Source of the DNA: Nisaea sediminum
GTDB lineage: Bacteria > Pseudomonadota > Alphaproteobacteria > Thalassobaculales > Thalassobaculaceae
DNA length: 60,751 nucleotides
Reading direction: 5' to 3'
Assembly: GCF_014904705.1 (NCBI RefSeq)
Contig: NZ_JACZCQ010000017.1
Coordinates: 1 to 60,751, forward strand
Both the position numbers and the translations under genes were made by a program. Numbering within the stretch: position 1 is the first letter of the stretch; each line of letters opens with the position of its first letter. The notes beneath the pieces are model-generated. The model ran no database searches. It was not told the DNA's origin and saw only the letters and a program-made list of their open reading frames with translations. Positions 26,480 through 34,947 of the stretch are shown here, one piece after another.

Positions 26480-26923
26480 TTGTTGAACCGGTTCGCCGCC
26501 TTTTGCGTAGTTGCTCTATCCCAAACCACCTCACCGATAATGAGCACTGCTCACGCGGATCCAGGGTTGGAGTGCTGGGAAATCTCCGATGGCGCGGCCC
26601 TCGTGCGCTCTGGCACGGCCGAAGATCGCTCCCACGCCTCAACAAGCTGCCAATCCGCCCTCGAGCGCAACAAGGACGGACAAACGACCGCTTGGTACGT
26701 CGCCGGCACTTCGACGGCCGGACAGGTCTCCCCCCTCTCCTCTTATGAGATCGAGGGCCTAATTTGCCGCGAATATTCTGTTTCGGTAGGACAGGTCACG
26801 GGCGTCGTTCTCAAGACCGACGACGCAACTGGAACGGCATGTCGAATCTCCGGCCGCTGGTGGGCTTGGCCGACGGCGATTCCAAAGCCGGTTTCGAGTC
26901 GGACCAACGGCACCGTCAAATGA
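26480..26923 (+). CDS. Small exported protein, unknown function
   Basis: 147 aa, TTG start at 26480 or 26483 with GGAG ahead. Signal peptide, cleavage near STAHA (about residue 26). Mature part with four Cys and the end CRISGRWWAWP. No family recognised. It has its own copy of the shared operator, so it may belong to the conjugation or pilus programme. Confidence 0.6.
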   Translation: MLNRFAAFCVVALSQTTSPIMSTAHADPGLECWEISDGAALVRSGTAEDRSHASTSCQSALERNKDGQTTAWYVAGTSTAGQVSPLSSYEIEGLICREYSVSVGQVTGVVLKTDDATGTACRISGRWWAWPTAIPKPVSSRTNGTVK

Positions 26924-27057
26924 ATCCCCACATAACAATGGGTTACTCCGCCCAATTGCGGTTCGACAATTCCGAAATGCTAATATGTGGTATGCGCCGG
27001 CTCGACCGGTTGCGTATGCGAACTCAGCAACAGGAACAGGGAGGGCTGCGGATCTAA
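26920..27057 (+). CDS. Possible 45-aa protein coupled to the gene before
   Basis: The ATG overlaps the preceding stop (ATGA). The product is basic with no known domain and an Arg/Gln-rich end (RRLDRLRMRTQQQEQGGLRI). Coding status rests only on the overlap. After it, at 27061-27226, I see only a small GC hairpin (about 27076-27093) and a perfect DnaA-box-like TTATCCACA at 27125-27133. Confidence 0.3.
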   Translation: MNPHITMGYSAQLRFDNSEMLICGMRRLDRLRMRTQQQEQGGLRI

Positions 27058-27226
27058 GGGAGCAGAAAAACACAAGGCCGCCCCGAAGGACGGCCCGTGG
27101 ATGAATATCGTTTAGCACCGTCATTTATCCACAGATCTCCAAAGACTGTCAAGCAATAAAGCGCTGGTTCGCCACCCTTTTTTGCGCCCTTTTTTCCGCG
27201 CCTCCGCAGCCAATGGAGGTCTGCGA

Positions 27227-28018
27227 ATGGTAGGTTCTGCCTTTCTTACAGAGAAGCGGGCGGCGTTCATGACGCGCACCGCTACCGCCCAACCGACACT
27301 CGACCAATGGAAAAAATGGGAGGATGAGGCGAGCGTACCAACACGTCATCGCCAGGATCTCCTGCCCGGCCTGGATGACAGGTCTCTTCGCCGCGGATTC
27401 CGCCGCAAACGAACAGTGCGCGTCAGGAGCTATATCTATAGCTGCCAGCGCCGGCGCCCCGGGCGCGAAAGCCGATGGAGCGAGAAGGAGCTGCGGGAAA
27501 CGGATTCCTACGCTCACGCACTGCTCCCCTCCCCCATCCTCGAGGAGGCCCATTTCTCGCCAGCCGACCGCCGCGTTCTCCTGGCATTGATCCTGCTGTC
27601 TCGAGGTCGCGAGACCTGGACCATGTATATGGCACCGCTGGCGAATATGGCCCGTGTCGCCCGGTCGACCGCGCACCTGTCCGTGGCGCGACTTGTTCGC
27701 GCCGGATATGTCTCCCGTTACGAGAACCGTCTCTCCGGCGCGCGGAACGGTCCTAATACCTGGACCATCCTCGATGCGCGTCTTCTGTTGGCGGCCGTTG
27801 AGACCCATCGCAATGCAGGCCGGTCGAGCGTTTCCGGATCACAAGGTTCATCTTCTGAGCATAGGGTCCAAGAGTTTGAACCGGTGAAACACGTCAATAT
27901 TATTAATAATAAAGGGCGCCTAACGGCACCCAACATGGATCGCCCAAGCCCGAGGATTGGCGCCGATCAGCATGGCAAAGCCATGCCGGCGCCTCCAAAC
28001 ATCCGAAATAAGACCTAG
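27227..28018 (+). CDS. Winged-helix protein next to the replicon
   Basis: 263 aa; ATG 27227 has GGAGG seven nt before it. The N-terminal third is basic and Arg-rich. Residues about 105-175 (LEEAHFSPADRRVLLALILLS...LANMARVARSTAHLSVARLVRAGYVSRYENR) form a winged-helix DNA-binding domain. The C-terminal part is hydrophilic. It lies just before the iterons and repA, so a role in replication control is inferred. I do not recognise a named family. Confidence 0.6.
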   Translation: MVGSAFLTEKRAAFMTRTATAQPTLDQWKKWEDEASVPTRHRQDLLPGLDDRSLRRGFRRKRTVRVRSYIYSCQRRRPGRESRWSEKELRETDSYAHALLPSPILEEAHFSPADRRVLLALILLSRGRETWTMYMAPLANMARVARSTAHLSVARLVRAGYVSRYENRLSGARNGPNTWTILDARLLLAAVETHRNAGRSSVSGSQGSSSEHRVQEFEPVKHVNIINNKGRLTAPNMDRPSPRIGADQHGKAMPAPPNIRNKT

Positions 28019-28130
28019 CTCTAAGACCCTTATGCTCGGCGATGGCCGAGGCGGCGGTTTTGGCCTGCCCTTTCCGGCAAGTGCCGAGATGGCGGCCGAT
28101 GCAGAGGAAAAAATCGTCTTGAGAGCGATT

Positions 28131-28233
28131 CGGAACATCAGACACATCGTGTTCGGAACATCGGACACGTTCTGCCGCCCAGAAATTCGGAACTTTGACC
28201 ACATTTAATGACAACACACGGAACATCGCTCAC
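28131..28233. repeat. Iteron block upstream of repA (four copies)
   Basis: Fifteen-nt units related to CGGAACATCGCTCAC at 28131-28145, 28154-28168, 28188-28202 (weak) and 28219-28233, the last nine nt before the repA ATG. They probably let RepA repress its own gene. The same units recur behind repA. Confidence 0.7.
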
Positions 28234-28241
28234 AATCGCAT

Positions 28242-29132
28242 ATGGCTTCAGATCATCAGGTCGACCTATTTCTAACCTCGATCATCGACGCGCCGGTCAA
28301 AGACCAGCGCGACCTGATGGAGTTTCCGCATTTTGCGCTCGCGAAGCAGGCGCGTTATGAGCCGATGATCTACGAGAATCCCAAGCGCGGGATCCGTGTC
28401 GAGGTCCGGGCCGGCCACAAGGGAATTGCCACGATCTGGGACAAAGACGTCATGATCTATTGTGCCAGCCTTATCAATGAGCAGATCGAACGCGGGCAGA
28501 CCCCGACGGCCACGATTCAGTTCCACGCCTACGATTTTCTTCGCCTGGCCGGCCGCGGCACCGGGAAGCGATCATATCAGCTCCTGCAGGAAGCGCTGGA
28601 TCGCCTTCAATCGACGTCGGTGCGGACGACGATCAAGGCCGGAGACAAGGAGGAGAAACGTTTCTTCTCCTGGATCGAATCCGCCCGGATTATCGAAAGG
28701 AAGAATGCCGCCGGAAACGAGCGCATGGCTGCGATCGAAGTCACTTTGAATCAGTGGATCTTTCGCGCCCTCACCCAGGACCGCTCCGTTCTCACGATCG
28801 ATTCTCGGTATTTCTCGCTCAAAGGAGGGCTCGAGCGGCGGCTTTACGAGCTTGCCCGTAAGCATTGTGGCCGGCAAAAGCGCTGGGATATCAGCCTCGA
28901 GAACCTTTGGGAGAAATGCGGATCCCAGACGGAGCTCCGCTTCTTCAAGCGAGACCTTCTGAAGATCATCGACGCTGACACCCTCCCCTCCTACTCGATC
29001 GCCGCGTCTTTTGATCCCAAGAAAAAGCCTGTGGCTCCGATGGACTCACCTTCCGTTCGCCGGCGCTATGCGAAGAACGCGAACATGATTATCAGTTTCT
29101 TCCTCAGAGAGGCCGGAGCATCCTTGATCTGA
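28242..29132 (+). CDS. repA: Plasmid replication initiator RepA (RPA family)
   Basis: 296 aa. Sequence such as MIYENPKRGIRVEVR...IWDKDVMIYCASLINEQ, DFLRLAGRGTGKRSYQLL and DSRYFSLKGGLERRLYELARKH is typical of the RepA initiators found in many Proteobacteria (PF10134 type). It would bind the iterons on both sides of its gene and open the origin. Good context: iterons before and after, ParA 630 nt downstream. No ribosome site stands out, which may keep RepA levels low. Confidence 0.88.
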   Translation: MASDHQVDLFLTSIIDAPVKDQRDLMEFPHFALAKQARYEPMIYENPKRGIRVEVRAGHKGIATIWDKDVMIYCASLINEQIERGQTPTATIQFHAYDFLRLAGRGTGKRSYQLLQEALDRLQSTSVRTTIKAGDKEEKRFFSWIESARIIERKNAAGNERMAAIEVTLNQWIFRALTQDRSVLTIDSRYFSLKGGLERRLYELARKHCGRQKRWDISLENLWEKCGSQTELRFFKRDLLKIIDADTLPSYSIAASFDPKKKPVAPMDSPSVRRRYAKNANMIISFFLREAGASLI

Positions 29133-29135
29133 TCA

Positions 29136-29266
29136 CGGAATATCGCTCACATTTTGATTCGGAACATCGCTCACGCCTCGGTTCGGAATATCGGCCACGA
29201 ATCCTCGGAACATCATTCACAAGCGCACACGGAACATCACTCACGGATGGTCGGTATATCGCTCAC
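29136..29266. repeat. Iteron block downstream of repA, probable oriV
   Basis: Six 15-nt iterons (29136, 29160, 29184, 29206, 29230, 29252), variants of CGGAACATCGCTCAC. The first three start 24 nt apart; the later steps are 22-24 nt. They face the same side of the helix roughly every two turns. An AT-rich stretch with TGTGGAAAAA (about 29386), a possible weak DnaA site on the other strand, follows to about 29420. Together this is the likely replication origin. Confidence 0.75.
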
Positions 29267-29574
29267 AAAACCTGCAAAATAAGGCATTTGTGTCAATGTG
29301 GTAAGAGTGACGTAACCTTCTAACAACTTTTATAACATCTTAATTCGACAAGCCGGGCGCGCGGCTGTGGAAAAACCATTTTAACGGTAAACATACGTGA
29401 ATAATAATGTGGCACGTCAATAATGAAGCGCGCTCTCGAGAATGGATCACTCGTTCTATGCGTAGGCCATTCGTGGCACTCTCCCCTCCCCCGGGTTAGC
29501 TTCGTTCTTTTTTTCCATGCGGAAGTACATCAGACGCTGGCAGTTGTGCGTTCTGATCTGAATTGCGGGTGCTA

Positions 29575-29745
29575 GCAAATCATATGATGTTAAATTCTAT
29601 GATGGTGGATGACATCATTGTATTTGCGCCCATGGCATCTTTTATGATAGTAGATGACATCATCGCATTCGTAATGATCGCAACCGCGATGATATCGTAA
29701 TCTATCAGTGCGTTTGCAGTGATATCATATGCTAGCATAGCTTCC
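29575..29745. repeat. Candidate centromere (parS) repeats before parA
   Basis: AT-rich block with repeated short palindromic words: GATGACATCAT twice (about 29607 and 29653), GATGATATCG and GTGATATCATATG near its right end, plus several ATGAT steps. It lies directly before parA, where small-ParB (type Ib) systems keep their centromere and operator. Confidence 0.5.
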
Positions 29746-29764
29746 GCCAACGAACCGGAGCCTA

Positions 29765-30460
29765 ATGATGACCGTATTGTCTTGTGCCTCGCCAAAGGGT
29801 GGTGCTGGGAAAACGACAACCTCTCTCACGCTGGCGGGCGAACTGGCCCACGCCGGAGCAACGGTCTCATTGCTTGATGCAGATCCGAACAAGCCGCTGA
29901 CCAAATGGCTTGAGCGGACCCGCGAAACCCAAGGCGAACCCGAGCGCATCCGAGTCGTCAATGGCATGACCGACGAAACGATCGTCGATGTAATAGAGGA
30001 GGAAAGCGAGCGATCCCAGTTCGTCATCGTCGACCTCGAAGGCACGGCAAACGTATTGGTCAATCACAGCATCGCCCACAGCGACTTCGTGATCGTCCCC
30101 GTAAAACCGTCGATGCTGGACGCGCAGGAGGCCGCGCAGGCAATCAAGCTGATCAAAACGGCCGAGAAAGCCTACAAACGAAAGATCCCATACGGCATCC
30201 TGATGACCCAGGGCAGTGCAGCCATTCAGGCCCGTGGACAAAAGGCGATCGAGCAGCGGTTCGATGACGCGGGTATACCCCGTTTCAGGACCCAGCTATT
30301 ACAGCGGGAAGCCTATCGCGCTGTTTTCGATGTTGGCGGAACGGTCAGAACGTTGCCGCGCAGCGCGGTCAGCAATGTGGCGGCGGCGATCGAAAACGGG
30401 AAGATGCTTACGCAGGAGCTCATCAAGTATCTGAAGGAGGGCGCTCAAGATGCAGCGTGA
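29765..30460 (+). CDS. parA: ParA-type partition ATPase
   Basis: 231 aa MinD/ParA ATPase that moves plasmid copies apart. Deviant Walker A PKGGAGKTT with K11 and K16; the second motif is VIVDLEG. It has no N-terminal HTH, so it is the short type Ib form. The following small ribbon-helix-helix gene overlaps its end and the candidate centromere lies before it. Confidence 0.9.
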   Translation: MMTVLSCASPKGGAGKTTTSLTLAGELAHAGATVSLLDADPNKPLTKWLERTRETQGEPERIRVVNGMTDETIVDVIEEESERSQFVIVDLEGTANVLVNHSIAHSDFVIVPVKPSMLDAQEAAQAIKLIKTAEKAYKRKIPYGILMTQGSAAIQARGQKAIEQRFDDAGIPRFRTQLLQREAYRAVFDVGGTVRTLPRSAVSNVAAAIENGKMLTQELIKYLKEGAQDAA

Positions 30461-30770
30461 CGGTGTTTCCCACAATGACTTCCTTGCCGGCATTGACGAA
30501 GGGGAGGGGGCTGTTGACCTGTCCGGACTGACGCAGACGGCCAAGCGCCGTGAGCGCCCATCGAGAGACCTTCTGGAATCCGTCGCTGTAGAAACAGGCT
30601 TTATCGCTGGAGCCGCCCGCCCGAGGGCGGAAAAAGCAACGGCCCAATTTGCAGTCCGCATTTATCCGAGCAAGCTCGCAGAGATAGAGGAGCTGATCGC
30701 AGAGCGGGGGTGGTCGAAACGGGTTTTCCTTGAGAGAGCGTTCAAGGCGCTTGTGGAATCCGGTAAATAG
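30450..30770 (+). CDS. Small centromere-binding protein (ribbon-helix-helix, ParB role)
   Basis: 106 aa, overlapping parA by 11 nt. The C-terminal half has the pattern of a ribbon-helix-helix dimer: FAVRIYPSKLAEIEELIAER followed by GWSKRVFLERAFKALVE. The N-terminal half is flexible. In type Ib partition loci the partner of a short ParA is a small protein of this kind that binds the centromere and stimulates ParA. Name inferred from context. Confidence 0.72.
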   Translation: MQRDGVSHNDFLAGIDEGEGAVDLSGLTQTAKRRERPSRDLLESVAVETGFIAGAARPRAEKATAQFAVRIYPSKLAEIEELIAERGWSKRVFLERAFKALVESGK

Positions 30771-30804
30771 CGTCACGTTTTCCGGAAGAATACTGGAGAA
30801 CGAC

Positions 30805-30900
30805 ATGCGAATTTTCTTGGCCGTAAAGATTGGATGGTGGCTCGGCACTCCGTTCCTGGTTCTTTTCATCGCGTTTCTGATTGCACGCTTGTTCTACTAG
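30805..30900 (+). CDS. 31-aa single-pass membrane peptide
   Basis: ATG 30805 with GGAG eight nt before it. Nearly the whole product is one hydrophobic helix (WWLGTPFLVLFIAFLIARLFY). It follows the partition genes. Function unknown; a small membrane regulator or simply a chance frame are both possible. Confidence 0.4.
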   Translation: MRIFLAVKIGWWLGTPFLVLFIAFLIARLFY

Positions 30901-30958
30901 CCCGATCAGATCTCATGCCAGAGGGTGCTCAAACCAATTCTTTTTGAATTTGAATGCA

Positions 30959-30973
30959 CATAAAACATATGTT
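30959..30973. promoter_or_regulatory. CATA-N5-TATGTT site 5, before nuclease gene
   Basis: CATA AAACA TATGTT, full consensus with TGCA before it, 27 nt upstream of the ATG at 31000. It would control the nuclease-primase-DUF2840-traF operon. Confidence 0.55.
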
Positions 30974-30999
30974 CAATTCTGTTCCCGGAGGGTTAAGGC

Positions 31000-31464
31000 A
31001 TGAACAAGTACCTACTAACATTTGCTAGCATAGCAATTGCAGGTGTCGCACATGCAGGGCAACCGACCGTTTTCGACGGGGACACTTTCGTCTTTAATGG
31101 GGAAAGGGTGCGCCTCGCTGGTATCGACGCACCGGAACTCACACAGGTCTGCACAGACAAAGCGACAGGCGACACGATCCCGTGCGGCCAGGCCGCGCGC
31201 GCTTTTCTCGTTCGTGTGCTCAAAGGCGCCAAGATCAATTGTGACCGTATAGCGCATCGCGACAAGTACGATCGCCCTGTAACCCGTTGCTACGCGAACG
31301 GACGTGATATCGCCCAATCGCTTGTAGAGGCGGGATGGGCTGTGACGCCGCTCGGTTGGCCGAGCGATTACACGGAATCGGAACATCGCGCACAATCTAA
31401 CGCCCGGGGGCTCTGGCGCATGGCCTTCGAACACCCCCAGAGATATCGGGGCAGGGCGCAATGA
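31000..31464 (+). CDS. Secreted staphylococcal-nuclease-like protein
   Basis: 154 aa with a signal peptide (cleavage after AHA, residue 19). SNase fold with FDGDTF (25-30), the RLAGIDAPE block (38-46), DKYDRPVTRCYANG (88-101) and a GLWR end motif. It would act in the periplasm or outside on DNA or RNA. Such nucleases are common on conjugative plasmids of this group; their role there is not settled. First gene of a coupled operon (ATGA overlap). Confidence 0.85.
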   Translation: MNKYLLTFASIAIAGVAHAGQPTVFDGDTFVFNGERVRLAGIDAPELTQVCTDKATGDTIPCGQAARAFLVRVLKGAKINCDRIAHRDKYDRPVTRCYANGRDIAQSLVEAGWAVTPLGWPSDYTESEHRAQSNARGLWRMAFEHPQRYRGRAQ

Positions 31465-32309
31465 GCATCACCTATAGCGTCGTTGAGCGGTTCGTCGCTT
31501 GCTTCGACACCGATATGGAGATCGGAATTCTCGATAGCGACGAACGCATGATGATCCGGAAATCGCGTCCCGATGCGGTCCGAAATCTAATTCCGTGGCT
31601 ACGCCATAAGAACAGCGCAGGTTGCCATATCTACGCCCGCCCCGTCGCGCCACACTCCTTCACGCTCCTGGACGATCTCTCTCTGTCTCAGCTTGACCGT
31701 CTGGCCTGTCTTAGCCCGGTGGCTATCGTCGAAACCAGTCCCGCGAACTACCAAGGCTGGATCCGACATGAACGCGTGCTGGAGCCGGGGCTATCAACCG
31801 TCATTGCGAAGTACCTAGCCGATGCCTTCGACGCCGATCCGAGCAGCGCAGATTTCCGGCATTTCGGACGGCTGCCCGGATTTACAAACCGGAAATCAAA
31901 GTACGAGAAACAGGGCCGGTTCCCGTTCGTGCGCCTGATCTCGACTGCGCCGCGATCCGTTTCGCCGAGCGGATCGATGATTTCCAATTGCGAGCAAGCC
32001 TTGGTGCTCGAGCGCGCACGCGCGCAAGAACAACGCCGCCGGCGGCTGACCGATGCGATAGCGCGACCGCGCCGCAGCGTCGACATCGCGACGTTCCACA
32101 CCAGTCCCCAATATCAGGGCGATCTTCACCGGGCCGACTTCGCATACGCTCTCGCGGCTTCCGCGACGGGAGAAACAGTCGAAATGATCGCAGATGCGAT
32201 TCTTGGCGCCCGCGATCTGGCTCATAAGGGTGACACGCACCGCCAGCAGGAATACGCGCGCCGCACCGCCGAGAAGGCCGTCACCTTCGTCAGAGGAAAT
32301 GCGGCATGA
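31461..32309 (+). CDS. RepB-like DNA primase domain protein
   Basis: 282 aa. The first 180 residues match the RepB_primase family: GCHIYARPVAPHSFTLLDDL, then VAIVETSPANYQGWIRH and HFGRLPGFTNRKSKY. RepB-type primases start synthesis on single-stranded origins. Here the likely job is priming the plasmid strand after transfer or during replication. The C-terminal 100 residues are basic and helical. Coupled by ATGA on both sides. Confidence 0.8.
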   Translation: MSITYSVVERFVACFDTDMEIGILDSDERMMIRKSRPDAVRNLIPWLRHKNSAGCHIYARPVAPHSFTLLDDLSLSQLDRLACLSPVAIVETSPANYQGWIRHERVLEPGLSTVIAKYLADAFDADPSSADFRHFGRLPGFTNRKSKYEKQGRFPFVRLISTAPRSVSPSGSMISNCEQALVLERARAQEQRRRRLTDAIARPRRSVDIATFHTSPQYQGDLHRADFAYALAASATGETVEMIADAILGARDLAHKGDTHRQQEYARRTAEKAVTFVRGNAA

Positions 32310-32770
32310 CTGAGAACATCGCGATCACGGAGAGATTCGAGAACGGTTACGTCAATATTCGGGTGATGGCCGGTGTGTTCTGGGAAGGCAATGTCATCGA
32401 GGATGTTCCCGGTTTCCGCCGGCGCATCCTTCATTCCGAGCCGCATCAGATCATCCTTCTGGAGCGATGGGCGGCAAACCGCTATGGCACGACGCTCTCT
32501 GAAATGATCGCCTTTCGAGGCGGCGGAAAATCGCGGATCCCGGAGGTCTCCCAGCCGGTCGAGATCCTGATGAATCTCCGGACCTGGGACATCACTCAGC
32601 GGTTCTATCCGGTCTTCGATCAGATCCGCGAGCAGGGTGTGTGGATGTCGCTCTCGCCGACCTGGTGGCGCCTTTGCGACGTCCGCCTGAACGCGAAACA
32701 GCCGGCACCGCCTCTAGATCAGGACTATCTCGCCCGATGCGCTTCACCCCGGTCTCTTGCACCTGCCTGA
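32306..32770 (+). CDS. DUF2840 protein
   Basis: 154 aa. LLERWAANRYGTTLSEMIAFRGG is close to the conserved core of DUF2840, and TWWRLCDVRLNAKQ to its end. In rhizobial-type transfer regions DUF2840 precedes the TraF peptidase gene, as here, with a 34-nt overlap. Function unknown; a link to pilin processing is only suggested by neighbourhood. Confidence 0.75.
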   Translation: MTENIAITERFENGYVNIRVMAGVFWEGNVIEDVPGFRRRILHSEPHQIILLERWAANRYGTTLSEMIAFRGGGKSRIPEVSQPVEILMNLRTWDITQRFYPVFDQIREQGVWMSLSPTWWRLCDVRLNAKQPAPPLDQDYLARCASPRSLAPA

Positions 32771-33249
32771 TCGCGGGCCTTGTCCTCGCTGCCGCGGCCG
32801 CTTTGGATCCGGTTATAGGGAAACGGATCTACATACCCGCAACCGCCTCCGTTCCGATGGATCTCTATCGGGTCGCCGAGGGAGAGGCGAGGGTAGGGGA
32901 CTTCGTTTTGGTCCGCGTTCCCCGCGCGGCGGAGGAAATCGCGCGAGAACGCGGATACTTCACCGGATCCCCGCATTGGATAAAGCAGGTCGCCGGCTCT
33001 GGCGCTGATCATGTTTGCATCGCAGGAGGGCGGTTGCTCATCAACGGTTCTGATCGAGGATCCGTCCAAGATACCGATCAACAAGGTCGCCCGCTCCCCG
33101 AGCTAACGATTTGCCGTTCACTTCGAGCCGGCGAAATCTTTCTCATCGGGACCGACGATCGATCCTTCGACTCTCGATACTTCGGCCCGGTGAAGCGGGC
33201 CTCGATCGTCACTCGACTGACCGGCGTTTTCGCATCGCTCACGAAATGA
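32737..33249 (+). CDS. traF: TraF-like S26 signal peptidase
   Basis: 170 aa from ATG 32737, inside the end of DUF2840. One N-terminal membrane segment (9-23). Catalytic Ser S38 in ATASVPMDLYR and Lys K83 in HWIKQVAG, the S26 Ser-Lys pair. TraF proteins cut and circularise TrbC-type pilins, so the substrate is most likely TrbC (6174). The end LIGTDDRSFDSRYFGPV is the usual signal-peptidase block. Confidence 0.88.
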   Translation: MRFTPVSCTCLIAGLVLAAAAALDPVIGKRIYIPATASVPMDLYRVAEGEARVGDFVLVRVPRAAEEIARERGYFTGSPHWIKQVAGSGADHVCIAGGRLLINGSDRGSVQDTDQQGRPLPELTICRSLRAGEIFLIGTDDRSFDSRYFGPVKRASIVTRLTGVFASLTK

Positions 33250-33271
33250 ATCGACGTCCCTGATCGACGCT

Positions 33272-34435
33272 TTAGCTCGTTCCCTTTGCGCCTGGCAGGT
33301 TGTCCATCACTGCGGACACGCCGAAAAAGCCGGCGGAAACCGCCAGCGCCGCCAAAGGCGGAATAGCAAAGCCGGCCGCGGTGAACGTTGCCGTCGCCCC
33401 CAGGGCGACAGCGAAACACGATATCGCGCCGGCGGAATTCAAACCGATGTCCACCATGCGACGAACGGCGTCATCCAAGACCGTCTTGCTCTCCTCGATC
33501 GTCTCGGCCGCGACTTCAGCGTCCTCGATGACGCCGGACTCGGTAGCTCTTTCCGTCGCGTCGCGGGCCTCCCCGATCTTCTCAATCAGTATAGCCAGTT
33601 GCTCTTTAAGCTCGCTCTCTGCCGGATCGTTCGAGCGACGCTCCTCGAGAGTGGAAAGCACAATCCGCATCGCTTCCACAGATTCTGCCGCCGATTTGGC
33701 TATTTCATCACCGCGTTCCATGACGTTCGAAACTACGATGTTCCGCGGCGGCCCATAAGGGTACGTACTCGTACCCCTCCTACCTAATCCGTCGTGTGGC
33801 CGCACATCATCTGCGTTCGCTACGCCACGATCATTTCCGAGATTACGCTGCGTTTGTTCGTGGCCCCCCAACAGCGTGAAAGCTTCGAAAATATCTACGA
33901 GCGCGACATCAATCCTTCTGCTCTCATACTTTATGTCGCCCGCCAGTCCTGGCGGGTGGTGTCTGCTCAACTCAGTCACTCGATGGCCAAAAGAAATGAA
34001 TTGATCGTCCGTCTGCAATGGCGGAAGCGTTTTCAAGCCTGGGCCCAGGGCCGCCAGTGCTTCTTTGGCTGTTTCAAAGTTAACCGCGCTCGAGTAGAAC
34101 GACCCGTCGTCGTCAATGAGGTCGCCGATTATTCCTGTCAGATACTGCCCTCTGACGTCAGCACGAAGGAGCGTCAATACGTCAGGATCTCGAAGCTCAC
34201 CGCCTTTGTCCCAGGACCTGATGAGTTCGAAGAGGTCCTCGTCCGTGAAGTTGCATTGATGACCCAAAACCTCGACAGCAATTTCAATCCTGCGTACAGC
34301 ATCGTCGAAATTGGCCCTCGGGATTAGTGGCGGCTTTCCGAACCGATCCTCAATGATATGCCGTGTCGTCAGATATTCGCGCGGATCCATATATGGCGCG
34401 TCCCGGTCCGGCTGATCGTCTTGTTCATCAGGCAT
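33272..34435 (-). CDS. Uncharacterised protein with C-terminal membrane region
   Basis: 387 aa from ATG 34435. The N-terminal 200 residues look globular and acidic, with no known motif. Residues about 255-330 are helical and Glu-rich (coiled-coil-like). The C-terminal 50 residues (ISCFAVALGATATFTAAGFAI and beyond) contain one or two hydrophobic segments. It lies alone on the minus strand, tail to tail with traF. Tail-anchored topology is inferred; function unknown. Confidence 0.6.
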   Translation of the reverse strand: MPDEQDDQPDRDAPYMDPREYLTTRHIIEDRFGKPPLIPRANFDDAVRRIEIAVEVLGHQCNFTDEDLFELIRSWDKGGELRDPDVLTLLRADVRGQYLTGIIGDLIDDDGSFYSSAVNFETAKEALAALGPGLKTLPPLQTDDQFISFGHRVTELSRHHPPGLAGDIKYESRRIDVALVDIFEAFTLLGGHEQTQRNLGNDRGVANADDVRPHDGLGRRGTSTYPYGPPRNIVVSNVMERGDEIAKSAAESVEAMRIVLSTLEERRSNDPAESELKEQLAILIEKIGEARDATERATESGVIEDAEVAAETIEESKTVLDDAVRRMVDIGLNSAGAISCFAVALGATATFTAAGFAIPPLAALAVSAGFFGVSAVMDNLPGAKGTS

Positions 34436-34947
34436 GTGTACCCCGGCGAAACAGGTGCAATAGGCGACAGTAATTAGATCAATCAGAAGGGGAAAGCCTT
34501 CCCCCTGGTTGGAGCCGAAGGCTCCTCCACACCCCCTTCTGCGGGGACACCCCGCAACGCCCCGATGAATGAGCGCGCGGATCCCGCGCGCATGGTCCGA
34601 GAGATGGACCGGCCGGCCGCCGCGCCGCTCTAGCCGACCGGGACTTTTCACGTTTTTTCCGCCGCCCAACATCCCGTCCGTTTCCCGTCAATCGGCAAGC
34701 GTCGCGCGCCGCGCGCCGTCCTGCAGCTCCCCCGTGTCCTCGGCTCACGCCTGCGGGCCGCGCCAGGTCGCTTCCGGACCGTTGACCGGCCCCGGCCGGG
34801 CCGTGGGTCGGGCTGCGCTCCAACCCACTCTGTTCAGCCAGAAACTGCGTTTCAGGCAGTCAGATTGGTTTGAGACGCGCCCACAGGGCGGAAGAGGGGA
34901 GGGCGAAACCTCCCGCCGCCTGTCATCAGACGATAGGGAGTATCAAG
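34436..34947. other. GC-rich spacer before the ParB-like gene
   Basis: No gene supported. The left part has paired words (GGAGCC/GGCTCC, GCGGGG/CCCCGC) that would fold into hairpins. It is very GC-rich to about 34800 and should contain the promoter for the ParB-like gene. It resembles in style, but not clearly in sequence, the repeated leaders at 42.2, 48.1 and 57.5 kb. Confidence 0.45.

Noticed and set aside
34479-34823. 114-aa minus-strand frame before the ParB-like gene
   Set aside because: Arg/Ala/Gly-rich translation of GC-rich spacer with no ribosome site.
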